From Notolepis coatsorum (lineage: Eukaryota > Chordata > Actinopteri > Aulopiformes > Paralepididae), in assembly GCA_963971535.1 (NCBI GenBank), contig OZ020592.1:54753150-54817149 (forward strand): a DNA stretch of 64,000 bases, read 5' to 3'. The translations under genes and the position numbers were made by a program. The stretch's first letter is position 1, and each line of letters opens with the position of its first letter. The notes under the pieces were generated by a model. It saw nothing but the letters and a program-made list of their open reading frames with translations, ran no database searches and was not told the origin of the DNA. Below, in pieces: positions 33,434 to 45,584 of the stretch.

Positions 33434-35233
33434 TAGGGATGCCCCGATCGATCGGCCAGCGATTGGTATCGGCCGATATTCAGTATAAATATGAGATCGG
33501 TGAAAACCGATCGAAAAACATGATCTCACTCGCTGACTTCTCTCTCGCACACAGAGCTGCAGCGCACTGCCCCTCCCCCTCCTCCTCCTCCCCCTGCCCC
33601 TCCCAGACCCGTGTCAACAGAGGCTCCTATTGCCTCCGGCAACAGTCTGCTCTTCTAGTGCATGCGACCTCTGTGAGCTAATGTTAGCTACCTAGCTAAC
33701 GTAACGTTACTGTTTAAACAAAATGACCCAGTCAACTATTCACTTTTAGTTTAATACATTGTCTAACGGTATCTAGCTGGCTAGCTCCTGATAGCTCCTG
33801 ATATCAACAAATGCTCCAGCAATAGTCGAGTGCATGATACCTCCGTTAGCTCGGTAGCCAACGTTAGCTCACGTTAGCTCACTGTTTATATGAAATGTCC
33901 CAGTAAACTAAATAGTTCACTGAGGCGTTGTCTTAACGTTATCTAGCCGGCTAGCAGTAGCTACAGATAGCTCCTGATATCATATATATATATATATGTA
34001 TATTGAGGCAAAACAGAATTATACAGTATATATTGAGGCAAAACAGACGACGCGTATGTGTGTGTGTGGGATACAGTATCAGCTCAGCTGCTGCATCGTT
34101 AATGAACTATAGATTTATATGGAATTTGTTAATCTATCTAGCGATTGGGTTAACTGAGAGCCAGATTGCTTATTGAGTCATGACTATAAATGCAAAACGT
34201 AATTGTCGTATTTATTATCATTATAATTATTTAATTCCGATGATAGAAACAGTCCGTCTGTAGAATCGACTTGAAGAAGCAATTACCATTTGTTCAGGGG
34301 GGGTTGATATGTTATTTTGATATGAACTCCGACAGCATTCATTACTCTAATAAAAATAATTTGGTGTCTGACAGCTTGAAGTTTATCATGATGATAACTT
34401 TATTTGAGGAAGCTCTTGGTACCCAAACTCCTGTATCCAATAATAATAATAATAAATATATCTGATAGATGGGACCCGTAATGTATTATTGTACCCATTC
34501 TGCAATGGGTTAATAAAGTTTTCAATCAATCAATCAAACGTCTCATAACTTCCTCTTGTGGGCGTGGCTGGTGGTGACAACCAGGTGACAACTTTTCTGA
34601 GCCAATAGGCGCTTTGCGCAGAGATAGCAAGTCGTTTCCCATCATGTATTTGCGTGGAGCAGTCGGTGAGAGGTACTGTGGAGCCTCGCTCTGAAGGCTG
34701 TGCGTGGCTCGCTCCCGCGAGATTTCTGCGCCTCATCTCGTCAGATTTTCAGAGCAAGTCAGACAACATTCTAACCGTCATGCAACGCGCTTGGCGAGGC
34801 CGTAGTAAAACCTGCGCAGATCTGCGTCCGCCTATCCCATCTCGAACACGCCTAATTGATTCGATGCGTATTCGAGCCCCTGGCTTGCATCGCATGAGGG
34901 CATGCTGAATGTGATTTGACCAAAGCAGAGTATACCAATAGGGTCCAGCTGCAGCGCCGGAGAATACTGGCTGCAGCTGGAGGCTACTGAGTATACACAC
35001 AGACAGTGGAGCTGTTTGCAGATAGCGACCATTTTGACTTGTTGCGTGGTGGCGATGTCTCGCAGATAATACAACTACAAGTATGATTATATAATATATC
35101 TATTTTATATAAAAAAATATATAATAATATTTAAAAAAAAAAAAAATGTATAAAACCAAAAACGATCGGTATCGGCCGATATGGCTCATAGACAATCAGT
35201 GATCGGTGGCAAAAAACGTGATCGGGGCATCCC
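33434..35233. mobile_element. hAT-like element, TAGGGATGCCCCGATC ends, 1.8 kb
   Basis: The ends TAGGGATGCCCCGATCG and GATCGGGGCATCCC are inverted repeats, with subterminal CGATCGGTATCGGCCGATAT on both sides. TTTGATC flanks both edges (7 of 8 bases of a hAT duplication). No transposase frame is visible. GCTAAC/GTTAGC words cluster at 33680-33970. A LINE 3' tail sits at 34365-34539. Confidence 0.8.
34365..34539 (+). repeat. LINE 3' tail (ATTG/ATTC family) inside the hAT
   Basis: It has TTGTACCCATTCTGCAATGG and ends TTAATAAAGTTTTCAATCAATC. The same end is found at 40700-40815 and inverted at 27386-27518. The 5' border is approximate. Confidence 0.7.
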
Positions 35234-35884
35234 TTTGATCGTATGTACCTTTCATCCACACGGAACTGTGTTCTGGCAGCCTGAAGACGCTACTTTCTGA
35301 GACCGGCTTCCAGAGTGCGCAATTCTGAAGACGTCCTCCTTGCATCACCATCTTTACAAGCGATGCGCGTCTTCTCCTGAACCAATGACGCGATAGCCCA
35401 CCTCTCCCTTAACCCGCGTGTGCAAACTCAGCCAAAACATCACAACAACAATGGCATGTACAGAGTAGTTGCATTCGTGTTACAGAAGCTATTGAGCTTG
35501 ATCAGGCTTTTACAGCTAAATGTACTGCCCTGTACCACCGTCGACAACAGATTGACATCTCCCTTAACACATTGAGTGCCACGCCCTTTCCGGGAAGTTA
35601 CCTTATAGTATAGCTATGGGTTCTAACTTCTAATAACGCCGTCGAGTCTCATTGAGATGCTTCTGGTCAACGTGCAAAAAACAGATAATTTTTTCATCCG
35701 TACATTTCCATTTTATACCGTTTTGAATATGAACATAGTCCGGCCGCTTCTGAGCAATTCCAGGGAAAAGACACGAAAACTGCGTTTTTGTGTAATTCAA
35801 TAAACATCATTTTTCACCTGATTATCGGATCTTCCTGAAATCAACTCTAGATCATCACTATTATCCTTTGTCGTGCACGCATGC
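35234..35884. other. Unassigned DNA with a segment repeated at 37440-37490 and 43501-43520
   Basis: AACAACAATGGCAT, TGCATTCGTGTTACAGAAG and CTATTGAGCTTGATC occur in order at 35445-35515. The same words flank the DIRS-type fossil at 37450-37487 and 43502-43520. This shows that the fossil landed in a second copy of this segment. The identity of the segment is unknown. Confidence 0.6.
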
Positions 35885-36751
35885 TAGGGCTGACCTTCGA
35901 TTTTTTTTTTGGAATTCTAAGCTTCGGGGCTGAGATTCGATTTTAATTCTAAGCTTCGAGATAAAAAAAGAATAATAATTAAATTTTATTATTTTTTTTC
36001 TTTTTAAATTTTTTATTTTTTTATGTTGTGGGACTTGTACAGCACTTTGTTCAACTTTGTCAGTGATGTAAAGTTTAAACCTTTTTAAATCTTAGACATG
36101 AAATATTGTAAGCCGTCATTTGAGGCTTTATAAAAGCAGCACAATGAACACAAATCTGTCAGTGCAGAGTCTGACCTCATCTTAAATAGTTCAAGTTTCA
36201 AGTTTCTTTAATAGTTGTCATACAGAGTACAGAATACTTTTATACAAAATGCTTCTTACTGTTTCGCTCCAGAGACTGTGTTAGACAAGATAAGTATGAA
36301 ATAAAATATAGCATGTAAAATAGAAGTAAAACTAGAGGTCACAGTGTTCAGTATAGACATATGTACAATGTTCGATGCAGAATAGAAGTAACTGAGTTAC
36401 CATACAATATACAATATACTATGCATGTACTAATATACAATATAGTGCAGAGCAGAAATGGGATGAGGTACAATTTAGGTACAATTTACAGTAAGGTGTA
36501 CGAGTTGTAGTGCAAATCCTTTACCAATAAATATAAAGTGTAAAGTGTGTTTAGGTGTTCTATAAATAACAAACAGCATTGTTAACAAAGAGAGGCAGAG
36601 TTGATTTTGCACACAAAAAAATGAAAAAAATATATACATATATATTTATATATATATTTTTTTTTTTATATATTCAAATTTTATTTTCATATTAGAATCC
36701 CATGCCCATTGAACGAAGCTTCGCAGCTTCGAAGTATTTAAGACAGCCCTA
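35885..36751. mobile_element. hAT-type element, TAGGGCTGACCTTCGA ends, 867 bp
   Basis: ACGCATGC is duplicated at 35877-35884 and 36752-36759. The left end TAGGGCTGACCTTCGA pairs with the right end TTAAGACAGCCCTA, with subterminal AAGCTTCG/CGAAGCTT words. It contains a nested L2 3' UTR. No transposase is present. Confidence 0.85.
36191..36562 (-). repeat. L2-type LINE 3' UTR copy
   Basis: Reverse complement of the UTR family at 1-465 and 24557-24960, starting TTCAAGTTTCAAGTTTCTTT on the plus strand. Only about 370 bp of 3' end is present, inserted in the hAT element. Confidence 0.88.
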
Positions 36752-36759
36752 ACGCATGC

Positions 36760-37487
36760 AATGTGATTTAGACCGGCGCCCCCCCCCCCCCCCCCCCTGC
36801 AACCCAACGGCAGACAGCCAGACACATAAAACACATATAGCTTCAATCGCAGTAGAAATAAATATCAGATCAACGCAAGCTTTCATATATGGTGTCCTTA
36901 CCTGGTCTCTGAAGTAATGCAAAAAAAAGAATCCAATAATCTCATCGCCATTCCAGTTATCCACAGCGATCCTGCCTCCGACGTTGTTGGGCATTGCACT
37001 TCAACGGGCGGGCGGGGTCAGTAGTCCAAACCATCCCTACAAGCGTGTGTTTTGCCGGAGTGTTTAGGACCCGCCCCCATGCCTTAGCTCAGTAGAGAAA
37101 ATAAACGAACCCGTTTCTAACGGGGTGCAATAATGCCGGAAGGCGTTAGAGGGCGGTATAAGACCGTCTGCCAGCTCAGACACACTCAGAACAGTATGCA
37201 CAAGGTGCCCCGCTGAATTATGAATGGCAATAGATAATAAAATAAATACCGTGATAGAAACGTATATCTACGTTTCCGGCACTCAGCGATCGGGCGACAG
37301 AAACGTATACCTACGTGCACAGCAATCAAAGTGTTAATCCGCATGCAAACCCAGCCAACAAAAAAAATAAACATGATACATATGTCTTATATGTCCAGAT
37401 ATGTCCTGGCTAGAAGTGTTTGTTAAACACTGGGAGTTATTATTAAACAACAATGGCATCAGAGTGGTTGCGTTCGTGTTACAGAAG
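36760..37487. other. Unassigned DNA with poly(C) tract
   Basis: A C19 run lies at 36779-36797. The end of the stretch repeats words of 35445-35500. No gene is supported. Confidence 0.45.
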
Positions 37488-37489
37488 TT

Positions 37490-37690
37490 ATATTATCGTA
37501 CTTGGCCATCGCGTCCCCGCTCTTAAAGCCTATCGAGATACCTCATCTCATGTACCTATTGTACTCCATCAACGAAAAAAACACGTACACCTACACCTGC
37601 CGGGTCCCGCCCCTATGGAGGCGTAGCCTATAAGACAGTGGGCCTGGTCACCAAACACTCTTCCTCTATTTTCGTTTCCATCATAACGGA
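37490..37690. repeat. Left terminal repeat of DIRS1-type fossil (inverted partner 43300-43501)
   Basis: Text such as GCTTTAAGAGCGGGAC/GTCCCGCTCTTAAAGC and CCTATGGAGGCGTAGCCTAT occurs inverted at both ends of the element. Near identity suggests recent insertion. Confidence 0.88.
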
Positions 37691-39491
37691 TGCAGTGCAC
37701 CTTATGTTAACTAGTTGTTATGAAAAGATTAGAGAAATTGCGTAATGTTGAAAGCTTACCGGAGGTTTGCTTACCCCTGGCATCTTCGAGGCATGTTTCA
37801 GCGACACGTCGGGCCTGTGTTGATGTTTCCTCGTCTGACGGCAGCAGACCAAGGGGCAGCGTACAAGGTTTGGCTATCGAGCCGGCTTGTACAAAGGTAT
37901 GCCCTGTGTCATCAGGCATCAATGTTGGTATTGGTAATGCTGTGGAGTATGTTTCAGCGCCAGGGCCGGGGTGGCTTGGTGAACGTTCCACTGCAGTGGA
38001 TGTTTTTCTGGCGATCCTGGAGCACGCTGCTAACGCTAATGCTACTACTGCTAATGCTAATGTTGACGCTGAAATGGGTCGTTGTTCTAATAATCCCCGC
38101 CGCAGGACATTGCCGCTTTTCCCTCCTCTTGCCCGCTTCATTGATGAAGGTCAGTCGGTTGCTAATGTGGGGGGAGTCCTATTTACCTTTTTTACGGGTA
38201 AACGGGCTAACAACAGGGTGCAGGCCGGGTGTACCGTGGCTACGTAGCCAGGTAGCTTTGTTCCTGTGCCCCGGCGGGGATGAACGATGTCCCACCCGGC
38301 CGATGCTTGAGAGCGAATCGGCTCGGAGGGTGGCAGTATGGACGGATGAGTGGTATACTGCTGCAGGATGGTTTGTAGCGGCGGCCAGTGTTATGGCTCA
38401 GCTGGCTAGTTTCCTATCCACATTGGCGTCGGGTAGTAGGGCTATGGGTCCAGCCGACATTGTAAACATGTTGCATGTTTGTGGTGTTATAGAGTTCTTG
38501 ACTCAGTCGCAAGCTATAACTGCGGGGAGGATTAGGATGCTATCAACGTTTGTTGTTAGGCATGTTTGGTTGGAGCAGTCTCCTCTTGGGGAAGAGGATA
38601 GGTTTTCTCTCCTCACGACTCCTTTTTCCACGGAAAGTCTTTTTGGTCGTTCTGTGGAGGCGCAGGCGGTTGTTGATCTGTGTCCTACACCGCCTCACGC
38701 TGTGCAGCCAGAGGTGGGAGCACGGTCTCGTCAACGACTGTGGCGAGATCCTCGACAGGCGGCCATGTTTCCCCCGCCAGTGGTGCCCTGGGCGGAGAGT
38801 CAACAGGGTTCCACAAGGCCGACAGCCTTGGCGGCCGAGGGATCGGCCATTTTTGGTGAATTCGGCTTGGATAAAACAAGCCGTGGTCACTTTGCCGCGA
38901 GCAGCCCGCTCCCCGTTCAATCCTCTCTCCGTTACCCACGGAAGCGGGGCTCTGATCGTTCTCCTTTGGCTGCGGGCCGCGAACCTTCTTTGAAGCGCAT
39001 GCGGCCCCATTCTTCACTTCTCATGGGGACAGGGGCTGACACCCAGTTGATGGCTGAGCCTGGGTCTGTCCGTGAGAATGTTGTGCTGTCGCGTGGCTCC
39101 TGCACCACACGTTGTGTGATGGATGAGCCTGGTGTTACAGCTGCCACTAGCTACGGTGGTCAGCAGGGGGACTCGAGACCTCTTCTGTTGAATGTACAGC
39201 AAGGGTTACCCCGGCCTCGCCTTCGCCAGGCGGGGTATCGCGCTGATGCCTCCCACTCCCATGAGAGCGGCAGTGGTCTGCAAAGAAGAGGCGAGTGTGA
39301 TTTGGGTGGTAGCAATATCACTGCAGGGCTTCGGCGTGTAGGAGCCCATGGGGTCCTCATGCCTTGCGTGTCTAGCTGCGGAACAACTCCTCAGCATGCG
39401 CTAGAGGGGTGTTCAGGGGGGGGGTGTGTGTCAACCAGTTTGATGACAGCTTCTCCCGTATCAAACCGGCCCTTTCTGTCGGGGTCCCCCC

Positions 39492-40402
39492 TTGGGTGCG
39501 TCGCACAGCGGGAGGGACCGGGCCAACTATCTACTGTTCCTTGCGGCCCAGCGTCAGTTGACGGCGGGTGCACTGTGGGATTATTTTCACATATGGCGAC
39601 AAGAATGCCATTTGGAGGGGTGGATAGAGAGAACGTTGAGGGAGGGGCTTGTTTTGCAGTTCGCACAACCCCACCCTCCGTTCTCAGGTTTGGTGCCGAC
39701 CCTATTGTCAGGGTCAGAAGCAGTGACAGCCCTGGCCGACGAGATCCAATCTCTGTTGGCGAAGCAGGCCGTCGTCGTGGTTCCGAGAGAGGACGCGATG
39801 TCAGGCGTCTACTCCCGTTATTTTCTGGTACCCAAGAAAACAGGGGGGGTCAGACCTATACTGGATCTGTCCGCGTTCAATCGGTTGATTGTAGCGAGAC
39901 CGTTCAGAATGTTGACCGTCAAACTCCTTCTGCTTGCTGTCAGAAGGGGAGACTGGTTCACCTCCATAGACCTGAAGGATGCGTATTTTCACATCCCGAT
40001 TTTCCCTCCTCACAGGAAGTTCCTACGGTTCCTGTTTCAGGGCGTAGCGTACGAGTACCAGAGGTTGCCGTTCGGCTATTCTCTGGCTCCCCGCACATTC
40101 ACCAAGTGCGTGGCGACTGCGCTGGAGCCTTTACGTCGTCGGGGGATACGAGTTCTATTCTATCTCGACGACATTCTACTCCTCAGTCGTTCGGAGGAGG
40201 TTGCCAGGTCTCATACCAGGCTGGTGGTGGAATTCCTCACCAGGCTGGGTTTTGCTGTGAATTGGAAGAAGAGTACGCCTCTTCCCAGTCAACAGGTGGA
40301 GTACTTGGGCTTGACGTTGAGGTCGAGGCCCATGATTGTAACCCTCTCGGAGCAGCACCGGGTGTCTATCCTTCGCGCGCTCGGGGGTTTACAGTGTTAC
40401 TT
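39492..40402 (+). other. DIRS1-type fossil: reverse transcriptase part
   Basis: This is recognised by family motifs: a VPKKTGGVRPILDLSAFN block, DWFTSIDLKDAYFHIPI (motif A), RLPFGYSLAPRTFTK (motif B) and FYLDDILLLS (motif C). These are characteristic of DIRS/Ty3-group polymerases. The next part of the element follows a LINE insertion. Confidence 0.88.
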
Positions 40403-40815
40403 GTTGATACAGTGTGCCCCCCGGCCCCCCCCCCCCAACCACCTCCAATGTAAATTACCCAGTATGGTTGTCAATATCCCAATGTACCCAACCCCCCCCA
40501 CCCAACCTCCTCCAATGTACAGTTTTCTACGTCAAATGTATATACTCCCTTTTCTTGACTCCTTCTGTATCACAAACAGTACTGTATTTGCAAATCTGGT
40601 ATGTCATAAATGTATAGATGTAGCAGTACTGACTATCTGTATGTCATGTATGTCATATATGTCTATATGAATTGAAAATGGGGGACCCTGATGGAAACAA
40701 GACAAACGTCTTTCTCAGGTCTGCATCCCCTTAACAATTGTATGTATTGAGCCGTACTGTATTGTACCCATTCTGCAATCTGTTAAATAAAGTTTTCATT
40801 CATTCATTCATTCAG
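40403..40815 (+). mobile_element. LINE 3' end inserted in the DIRS1-type fossil
   Basis: It starts with a C-rich stretch, contains CAATGTACAGTTTTCTACGT and ACAGTACTGTATTTG, and ends TTAAATAAAGTTTTCATTCA with (ATTC)n. This is the full version of the 3' UTR family at 27386-28445, 29995-30265 and 34365-34539. It shows the order that lets the inserts in the other copies be recognised. No coding part is attached. Confidence 0.82.
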
Positions 40816-41039
40816 GGACGGTCATGGCGCTGCAAGTGATGCGTCTGCTCGGTATGATGGCATCTGCTCACACAGTGGTTCCTCTTGGCCTCCTCTTCAT
40901 GAGGAGGATACAGAGGTGGTTTTTCTCTATGAGAATAGATCCGGTGAGGGACAAATGGAAACGGTTGACGGTTCCTTTGTCGATATGGGGAGATCTCGCC
41001 CATTGGAAGAGGCTGGGTATACTCACCATTGGGGTCACC

Positions 41040-41470
41040 ATGGGCAGCAGGCGCTCACACGTCACGGTCTTCACCGACGCCTCTCTCACGGGTTGGGGAG
41101 GGACGTGTCGGACCCACGCAGTGGGGGGCAGCTGGACGGAGGTTCATGCTGGCCCATCTACCCCGCACATCAATGTGTTGGAATTGAAGGCGGTCCTCCT
41201 GGTCCTCAAACGGTTGGACCACCTGGTGGTAGGCGAGCACGTTTTGGTCAGGACAGACAGTATGACGGCAGCGGCGTATATCAACAGGCAGGGTGGGACT
41301 CGTTCCATCCGCCTGCTCCGGGCGGCGGTCGAACTTTGGCTATGGGCATCTCGCAGGCTGCGCAGTCTGAGGGCGCTCCACATTCCTGGTACAGAGAATA
41401 TGGGCGCGGATATGATGTCTCGGGGCGGTCCTCGTTACGACGAGTGGGAACTCCGCCCCGACATAGTCAG
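41040..41470 (+). other. DIRS1-type fossil: RNase H part
   Basis: Family motifs TVFTDASLTGWGG, NVLELKAV, VRTDSMTAAAYIN and HIPGTENMGADMMSR mark an RNase H domain of the DIRS type. It is followed by a linker typical of the family (VDLFACRRSHKCPLWFS). Confidence 0.85.
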
Positions 41471-41869
41471 ACAGATCTGGGATCGGTTCGGGGAGGCCTC
41501 GGTAGATCTGTTTGCGTGCCGACGCTCTCACAAGTGCCCCTTGTGGTTCTCGGTCAGTCGAGCAGATCATCCCCCCTTGGGGGTGGATGCCTTCTCGACC
41601 TTTCCATGGCCGCCCGGTCTTCTGTACGCCTTTCCTCCTGTGCAGCTGTTGGGTCAGCTGTTGGAGCGGATACGGAGGGAGCGCAGGACGGTGATCCTGG
41701 TCGCGCCGGACCGGGGCACGGCAGTGTGGTTCCCGGTCTTGATCCAGCTTCTGGTCGCTCCTCCTTGGGTCATTCCTTGGTCGGCGACGGCCCTCTCACA
41801 GTACAACGGGTCACTGTTCCAGTACCCGATGTTGGGCCAACGACTGTTGGTGTGGCTGGTGGGAGGGTG

Positions 41870-42916
41870 AGTCTGGAGAGGATGGACCCTTCTGTGGTTG
41901 ATACCATCCGGAATGCACATGCTCCCCCCACTGTCGCGCTTTACGCGGGCAGATGGCGTATGTTCCAAGAGTGGTGTAAGGGGGGGGGCCGGTACCCAGT
42001 CTCCTGCCCCCTGGATGCTGTCCTGCGTTATCTCCAGTCTCTCCTTGGTAGACTGTCGGCTTCGACGGTGAGGGTATATGCGGTGGCTATATCCTCCTAT
42101 CATGAGGGGTTTGAGGGGAATGTCTTGTTCAGCCACCCTCTTGTGAAGCGTTTCCTGCTTGGCGCTCGACGTGTTAAGCCGGTGCAACGCTCTTTGGCTC
42201 CGACTTGGGATCTTCAATTGGTCCTCGGTCGGTTGTCCTTGGCCCCGTTTGAGCCGCTCGAGCAGGCGCCATTGGGACAGCTGTCTTTCAAGACCGCGTT
42301 CCTGCTGGCTGTCACCTCCGCTAAACGCGTGAGTGAGCTCTGTGCTCTTTCGGTACGTCCAGAGTGCCTGTCTTTTCGGGCCGATTGCGGTGCCACTCTG
42401 CGACCTAATCCTGCTTTCATGCCTAAGAATATCCGGAGTTCCTTCCGCTCCCGGGATATTGTGGTTCAGGCGTTTCGTCCTCCTCCTCCTCACACTAGTG
42501 AGTTAGATGCGGGCCTTCACCTGTCATGTCCGGTCCGTGCTTTGGGAATTTACCTCAGCCGTACTCAGGACCTCAGGGTTACCGATCAGCTTTTTGTCTG
42601 TCATGGTGGTTCTCGTGCCGGTAAGGCACTGTCGAAACAGCGCCTGTCCCATTGGTTGTGCGAGGGCATTGCCCTCTGCTACACGTTGGCTGGGCAGGAT
42701 CCCCCTGGGGGTGTCAGGGCGCACTCCACTCGTGGGGTGGCTGCCTCTGCCGCTCTCCTGGGTGGGGCCTCCGTTGAGGACATCTGTGCTGCAGCTTCAT
42801 GGTCCTCCCCGGGCCCCTTTGTAAGGTTTTACCTCATGGACATGACCGGGGGTTCTGTCTCCCAGGCGGTTCTGGGGTCTGTGGCCTTTCCTGCTTCCCG
42901 TCCTTTGGTAGGGTAG
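41870..42916 (+). other. DIRS1-type fossil: tyrosine recombinase part
   Basis: The region shows the features of the DIRS tyrosine recombinase used instead of an integrase: an N-terminal SAM-like block (TVALYAGRWRMFQEWC), AVTSAKRVSELCAL around the first catalytic Arg, AHSTRGVAASAAL for the H-x-x-R box, and FVRFYLMDM around the nucleophile position. The stretch is long and open. This domain is what separates DIRS elements from LTR elements. Confidence 0.88.
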
Positions 42917-43149
42917 CAGGAGTGTGTGGGTATGGGCCACAGTGTGTAGGTCACACGTGGTTCCGCCTGTGCTGTGTGTTCAAGGGGTTCTAGTTCCCTC
43001 TTGCTCGCACTCAGGTGGAGTTGACTGCGCCCCCCCCTTCATTAGGAAGGATGGGGTGACGGGGCTCCCCAAACCCCTTGATGTGGGCTTACGGGTCCTC
43101 AGGGGGTGCATCTGTCGGGCCTCGCGTCCGCTCTAACCCATATCTCGAT

Positions 43150-43240
43150 AGGCTTTAAGAGCGGGACGCGATGGCCAAGTACGATAATATAACGTAAGGT
43201 TATGTATATAACCTAGTTATATGAGTACTGGCTAAGCGTC
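43150..43240. repeat. Internal complementary region of the DIRS1-type fossil
   Basis: Positions 43163-43192 are the reverse complement of the left tip (37488-37517), and 43193-43235 are the reverse complement of the right tip (43460-43501). GGTTATGTATATAACC is at the junction. Confidence 0.85.
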
Positions 43241-43501
43241 CCGCTCTTAAGCGGCCCTGAGTTCCCTTTTGAGGGATCTTTTACTGGAAACGGGATTTTT
43301 GGCGAGGAATAGTGTTTGGTGACCAGGCCCACTGTCTTATAGGCTACGCCTCCATAGGGGCGGGACCCGGCAGGTGTAGGTGTACGTGTTTTTTTCGTTG
43401 ATGGAGTACAATAGGTACATGAGATGAGGTATCTCGATAGGCTTTAAGAGCGGGACGCTTAGCCAGTACTCATATAACTAGGTTATATACATAACCTTAC
43501 G

Positions 43502-44070
43502 CTATTGAGCTTGATCGGGATGATGCAACTGTGTGTGATGCAATACACGATACTAGCTAGAGATTAGCGTCACATAGCTGGCCTTTTTCTGAAAACCCAA
43601 GTAGTAGCCATTTGTTCCATAGCATACCCCTTCAGTTGATCATGACAAATCCTCTCTTACCTTGACAATTAAAAAGCCTCCATAATTTAGTAAATAGTAT
43701 TCCCATGGCTGGTGTTGAGCTGTAGCCAGCTAGGCAGCTAGCGTTGATGCTATCCAATGCTATCAACATTAGCTAAATAGCTAACCAACTAAATACAATA
43801 GACATTGGTATCCTGAGGTAACGTTAAATACAGACAACGTTTGCTAGTCGAAAGGACTGGACACAGGTACAAGTTAAACATCAATCAATTACTTTAATAC
43901 AACACAGGTAGTTTGAGCCGCGGTCTCTCTCTCTCTCGCATCAGTTTGTTTTGTCTTAAAGTTGTTGATTGTGAACAAATGCTGCCTAACCCCTGTTTAC
44001 TCCCATTTCTAAGTAATTCCCCCCAAAAGAGGCAGTGCTGATGAATCAGGCATGTTGTCTCACTCATAAT
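43502..44070. other. Unassigned DNA right of the DIRS1-type fossil
   Basis: It begins with the continuation of the duplicated segment (CTATTGAGCTTGATC) and has GCTAAC words at 43720-43800. No gene is seen. Confidence 0.45.
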
Positions 44071-45584
44071 CAGGGTTCCCACAGTACCTGGAAAACATGG
44101 AAAACATGGGATTCATTTTTTCATTTTCCAGGTATGGAAAGGCATGGAAACTGAGCAAAAGTGACCAATTACATGGAAATAGAAACAGTTGTCCTGGAAA
44201 GTTTTATTGGATGATGTGTAATAAAATGTAACTATTGAGCACAGAATTAACATGAGTTTATAAAAACCCTTTACATGTGAACAGCTTTTACTGTAGATAG
44301 AAATGGATGATCCCATGTTGTAGAGCATGCTCTTGGCATCCTATATGGTATATTGGATGTTGGAATTTGATGCAGGCAACTTGGTGAGCCAAGGGAGCCT
44401 TGGCATCTACAGTGAAACTTGAGTGAAACTTCTTATGCAAGTTTATCCTCAAATGTAAGTAGCTGTGTTTTAACTGTGTGGTAAACCTGGGTTTATCAAC
44501 GTTAGTTAGTAAGCAGTGCAATCTTTCAGCAGTCAGTCTGGAATTAATGTATGCATTCAAAAGTGCTGAATAAATGTTTTATGGGCCCATAATAGTGATT
44601 AATATTATTTAAGTTAAGTTTTGCCATAATCATGTCTTTTGCCATAATCAGGTAGCTGAACAAAAAAAGATTTTTTATTTTTTTTAAACATAACATAAAT
44701 TTAGACACACAAGCATTAACAGTAAATATCCTAAGTAAATCACAGGATTATACATTTCAAATCAATATAAATGTAGTTTACGGGATATATATACCTAATA
44801 CTTGCAGTCCAATACAATACATACATATGCTCTTGCTCGCTCTACCCCCCCGGACCCCCACTTGGATAATCCATCCATTTTCATTCGTTTCTAACCAGGA
44901 ACTACAATTCATATGCTAGCTTTTATTCTCTCCACCACTTCTAACCAAATTGCAATGTTAGTTTCACTGATACCTAAAATTCTTGCTGTAGATATCTCTA
45001 GATAAATCACATCGAGATAGGTAAGAATCCATACCTTCCGGCACATTTTTTCCGGTTGAATCCATCGTGAAGCTATCAGCTTTTTAGCAGCTGTAAGACC
45101 GGATAAAACTAGTCTCTTTAGCTGTATAGGGGCTGCATACTGAAAGACATCATTCAACAGCAATACAGAGGGATGTACAGGTATATTCAGAAGTAAGAAT
45201 TCTGATAAATTCAGGGTCACTTCTTCCCAGAATTTCTTAACAGGTGGGCAATCCCAATACATATGCATAAATGTACCCTCATCACCATTTGTACATAAAG
45301 AACATATAGAATACATACATTATATATATATTAATAATTTTCTGCCTTTCGGCATTCGGTTTTCGGCCAACTGTTTCCTATTTTCGGTATCAGTTTCGGC
45401 CAAGAATTTCCCTTCGGTGCGTCGGAAACCCATTGGGGGGGTGCGTCAGCTAGGTCGGGAGGTGACAGGGGGTGCACGGCCAAAAACATTTGGGAACCGC
45501 TGCTATAGATCATCACTTAATATGGTACCTGGAAAATCAGGAGGTAGTATGGAAAAAAAATTCAAGGCAAGCGTGGGAACCCTG
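44071..45584. mobile_element. hAT-like element, CAGGGTTCCCAC ends, 1.5 kb
   Basis: The left end CAGGGTTCCCACAGTACCTG pairs with the right end GCGTGGGAACCCTG, and TACCTGGAAAA-like text occurs on both sides. ATAAT flanks both edges; a full 8-bp duplication is not clear. It contains an L1 3' end and, near 45430-45503, a piece resembling another hAT end (inverse of AGCGGTTCCCAAATG). No hAT transposase is seen. Confidence 0.7.
44660..45320 (-). mobile_element. L1-type LINE ORF2 C-terminus with A-rich tail
   Basis: The open frame 44909-45316 (minus) encodes 135 residues. It starts CSLCTNGDEGTFMHMYWDCP then VKKFWEEV, the Cys-rich C-terminal block of L1 ORF2 (family pattern C..C......HMFW.C..I..FW). 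It ends with IWLEVVERIKASI. The minus-strand tail is A-rich at 44665-44690. It is 5'-truncated at about 45320. The start codon is internal to the family frame. The copy is non-functional because endonuclease and RT are missing. Confidence 0.82.

Larger units (their letters stand above)
37488..43501 (+). mobile_element. DIRS1-type fossil, nearly whole
   Basis: All DIRS parts are seen in order: left terminal repeat (37490-37690), gag-like region (about 37720-39490), reverse transcriptase (about 39700-40400), RNase H (about 41040-41470), tyrosine recombinase (about 41870-42916), internal complementary region (43150-43240) and inverted right terminal repeat (43300-43501). The parts overlap in reading frame, as is known for this family. 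A LINE 3' end (40403-40815) is inserted between the polymerase and RNase H parts. Apart from this it looks close to whole, with few breaks, and the terminal repeats are very similar, which suggests a young insertion. It lies in a duplicated segment (see 35234-35884). Confidence 0.9.

Noticed and set aside
37745-40453. 902-codon open frame read as a single host protein
   Set aside because: It lies in the DIRS1-type fossil and overlaps its gag-like and polymerase parts in another frame; it is not a host gene.
45430-45503. Second hAT terminus (inverse of AGCGGTTCCCAAATG)
   Set aside because: Only one end is seen and no partner or duplication, so it is mentioned within the larger hAT rather than called as an element.
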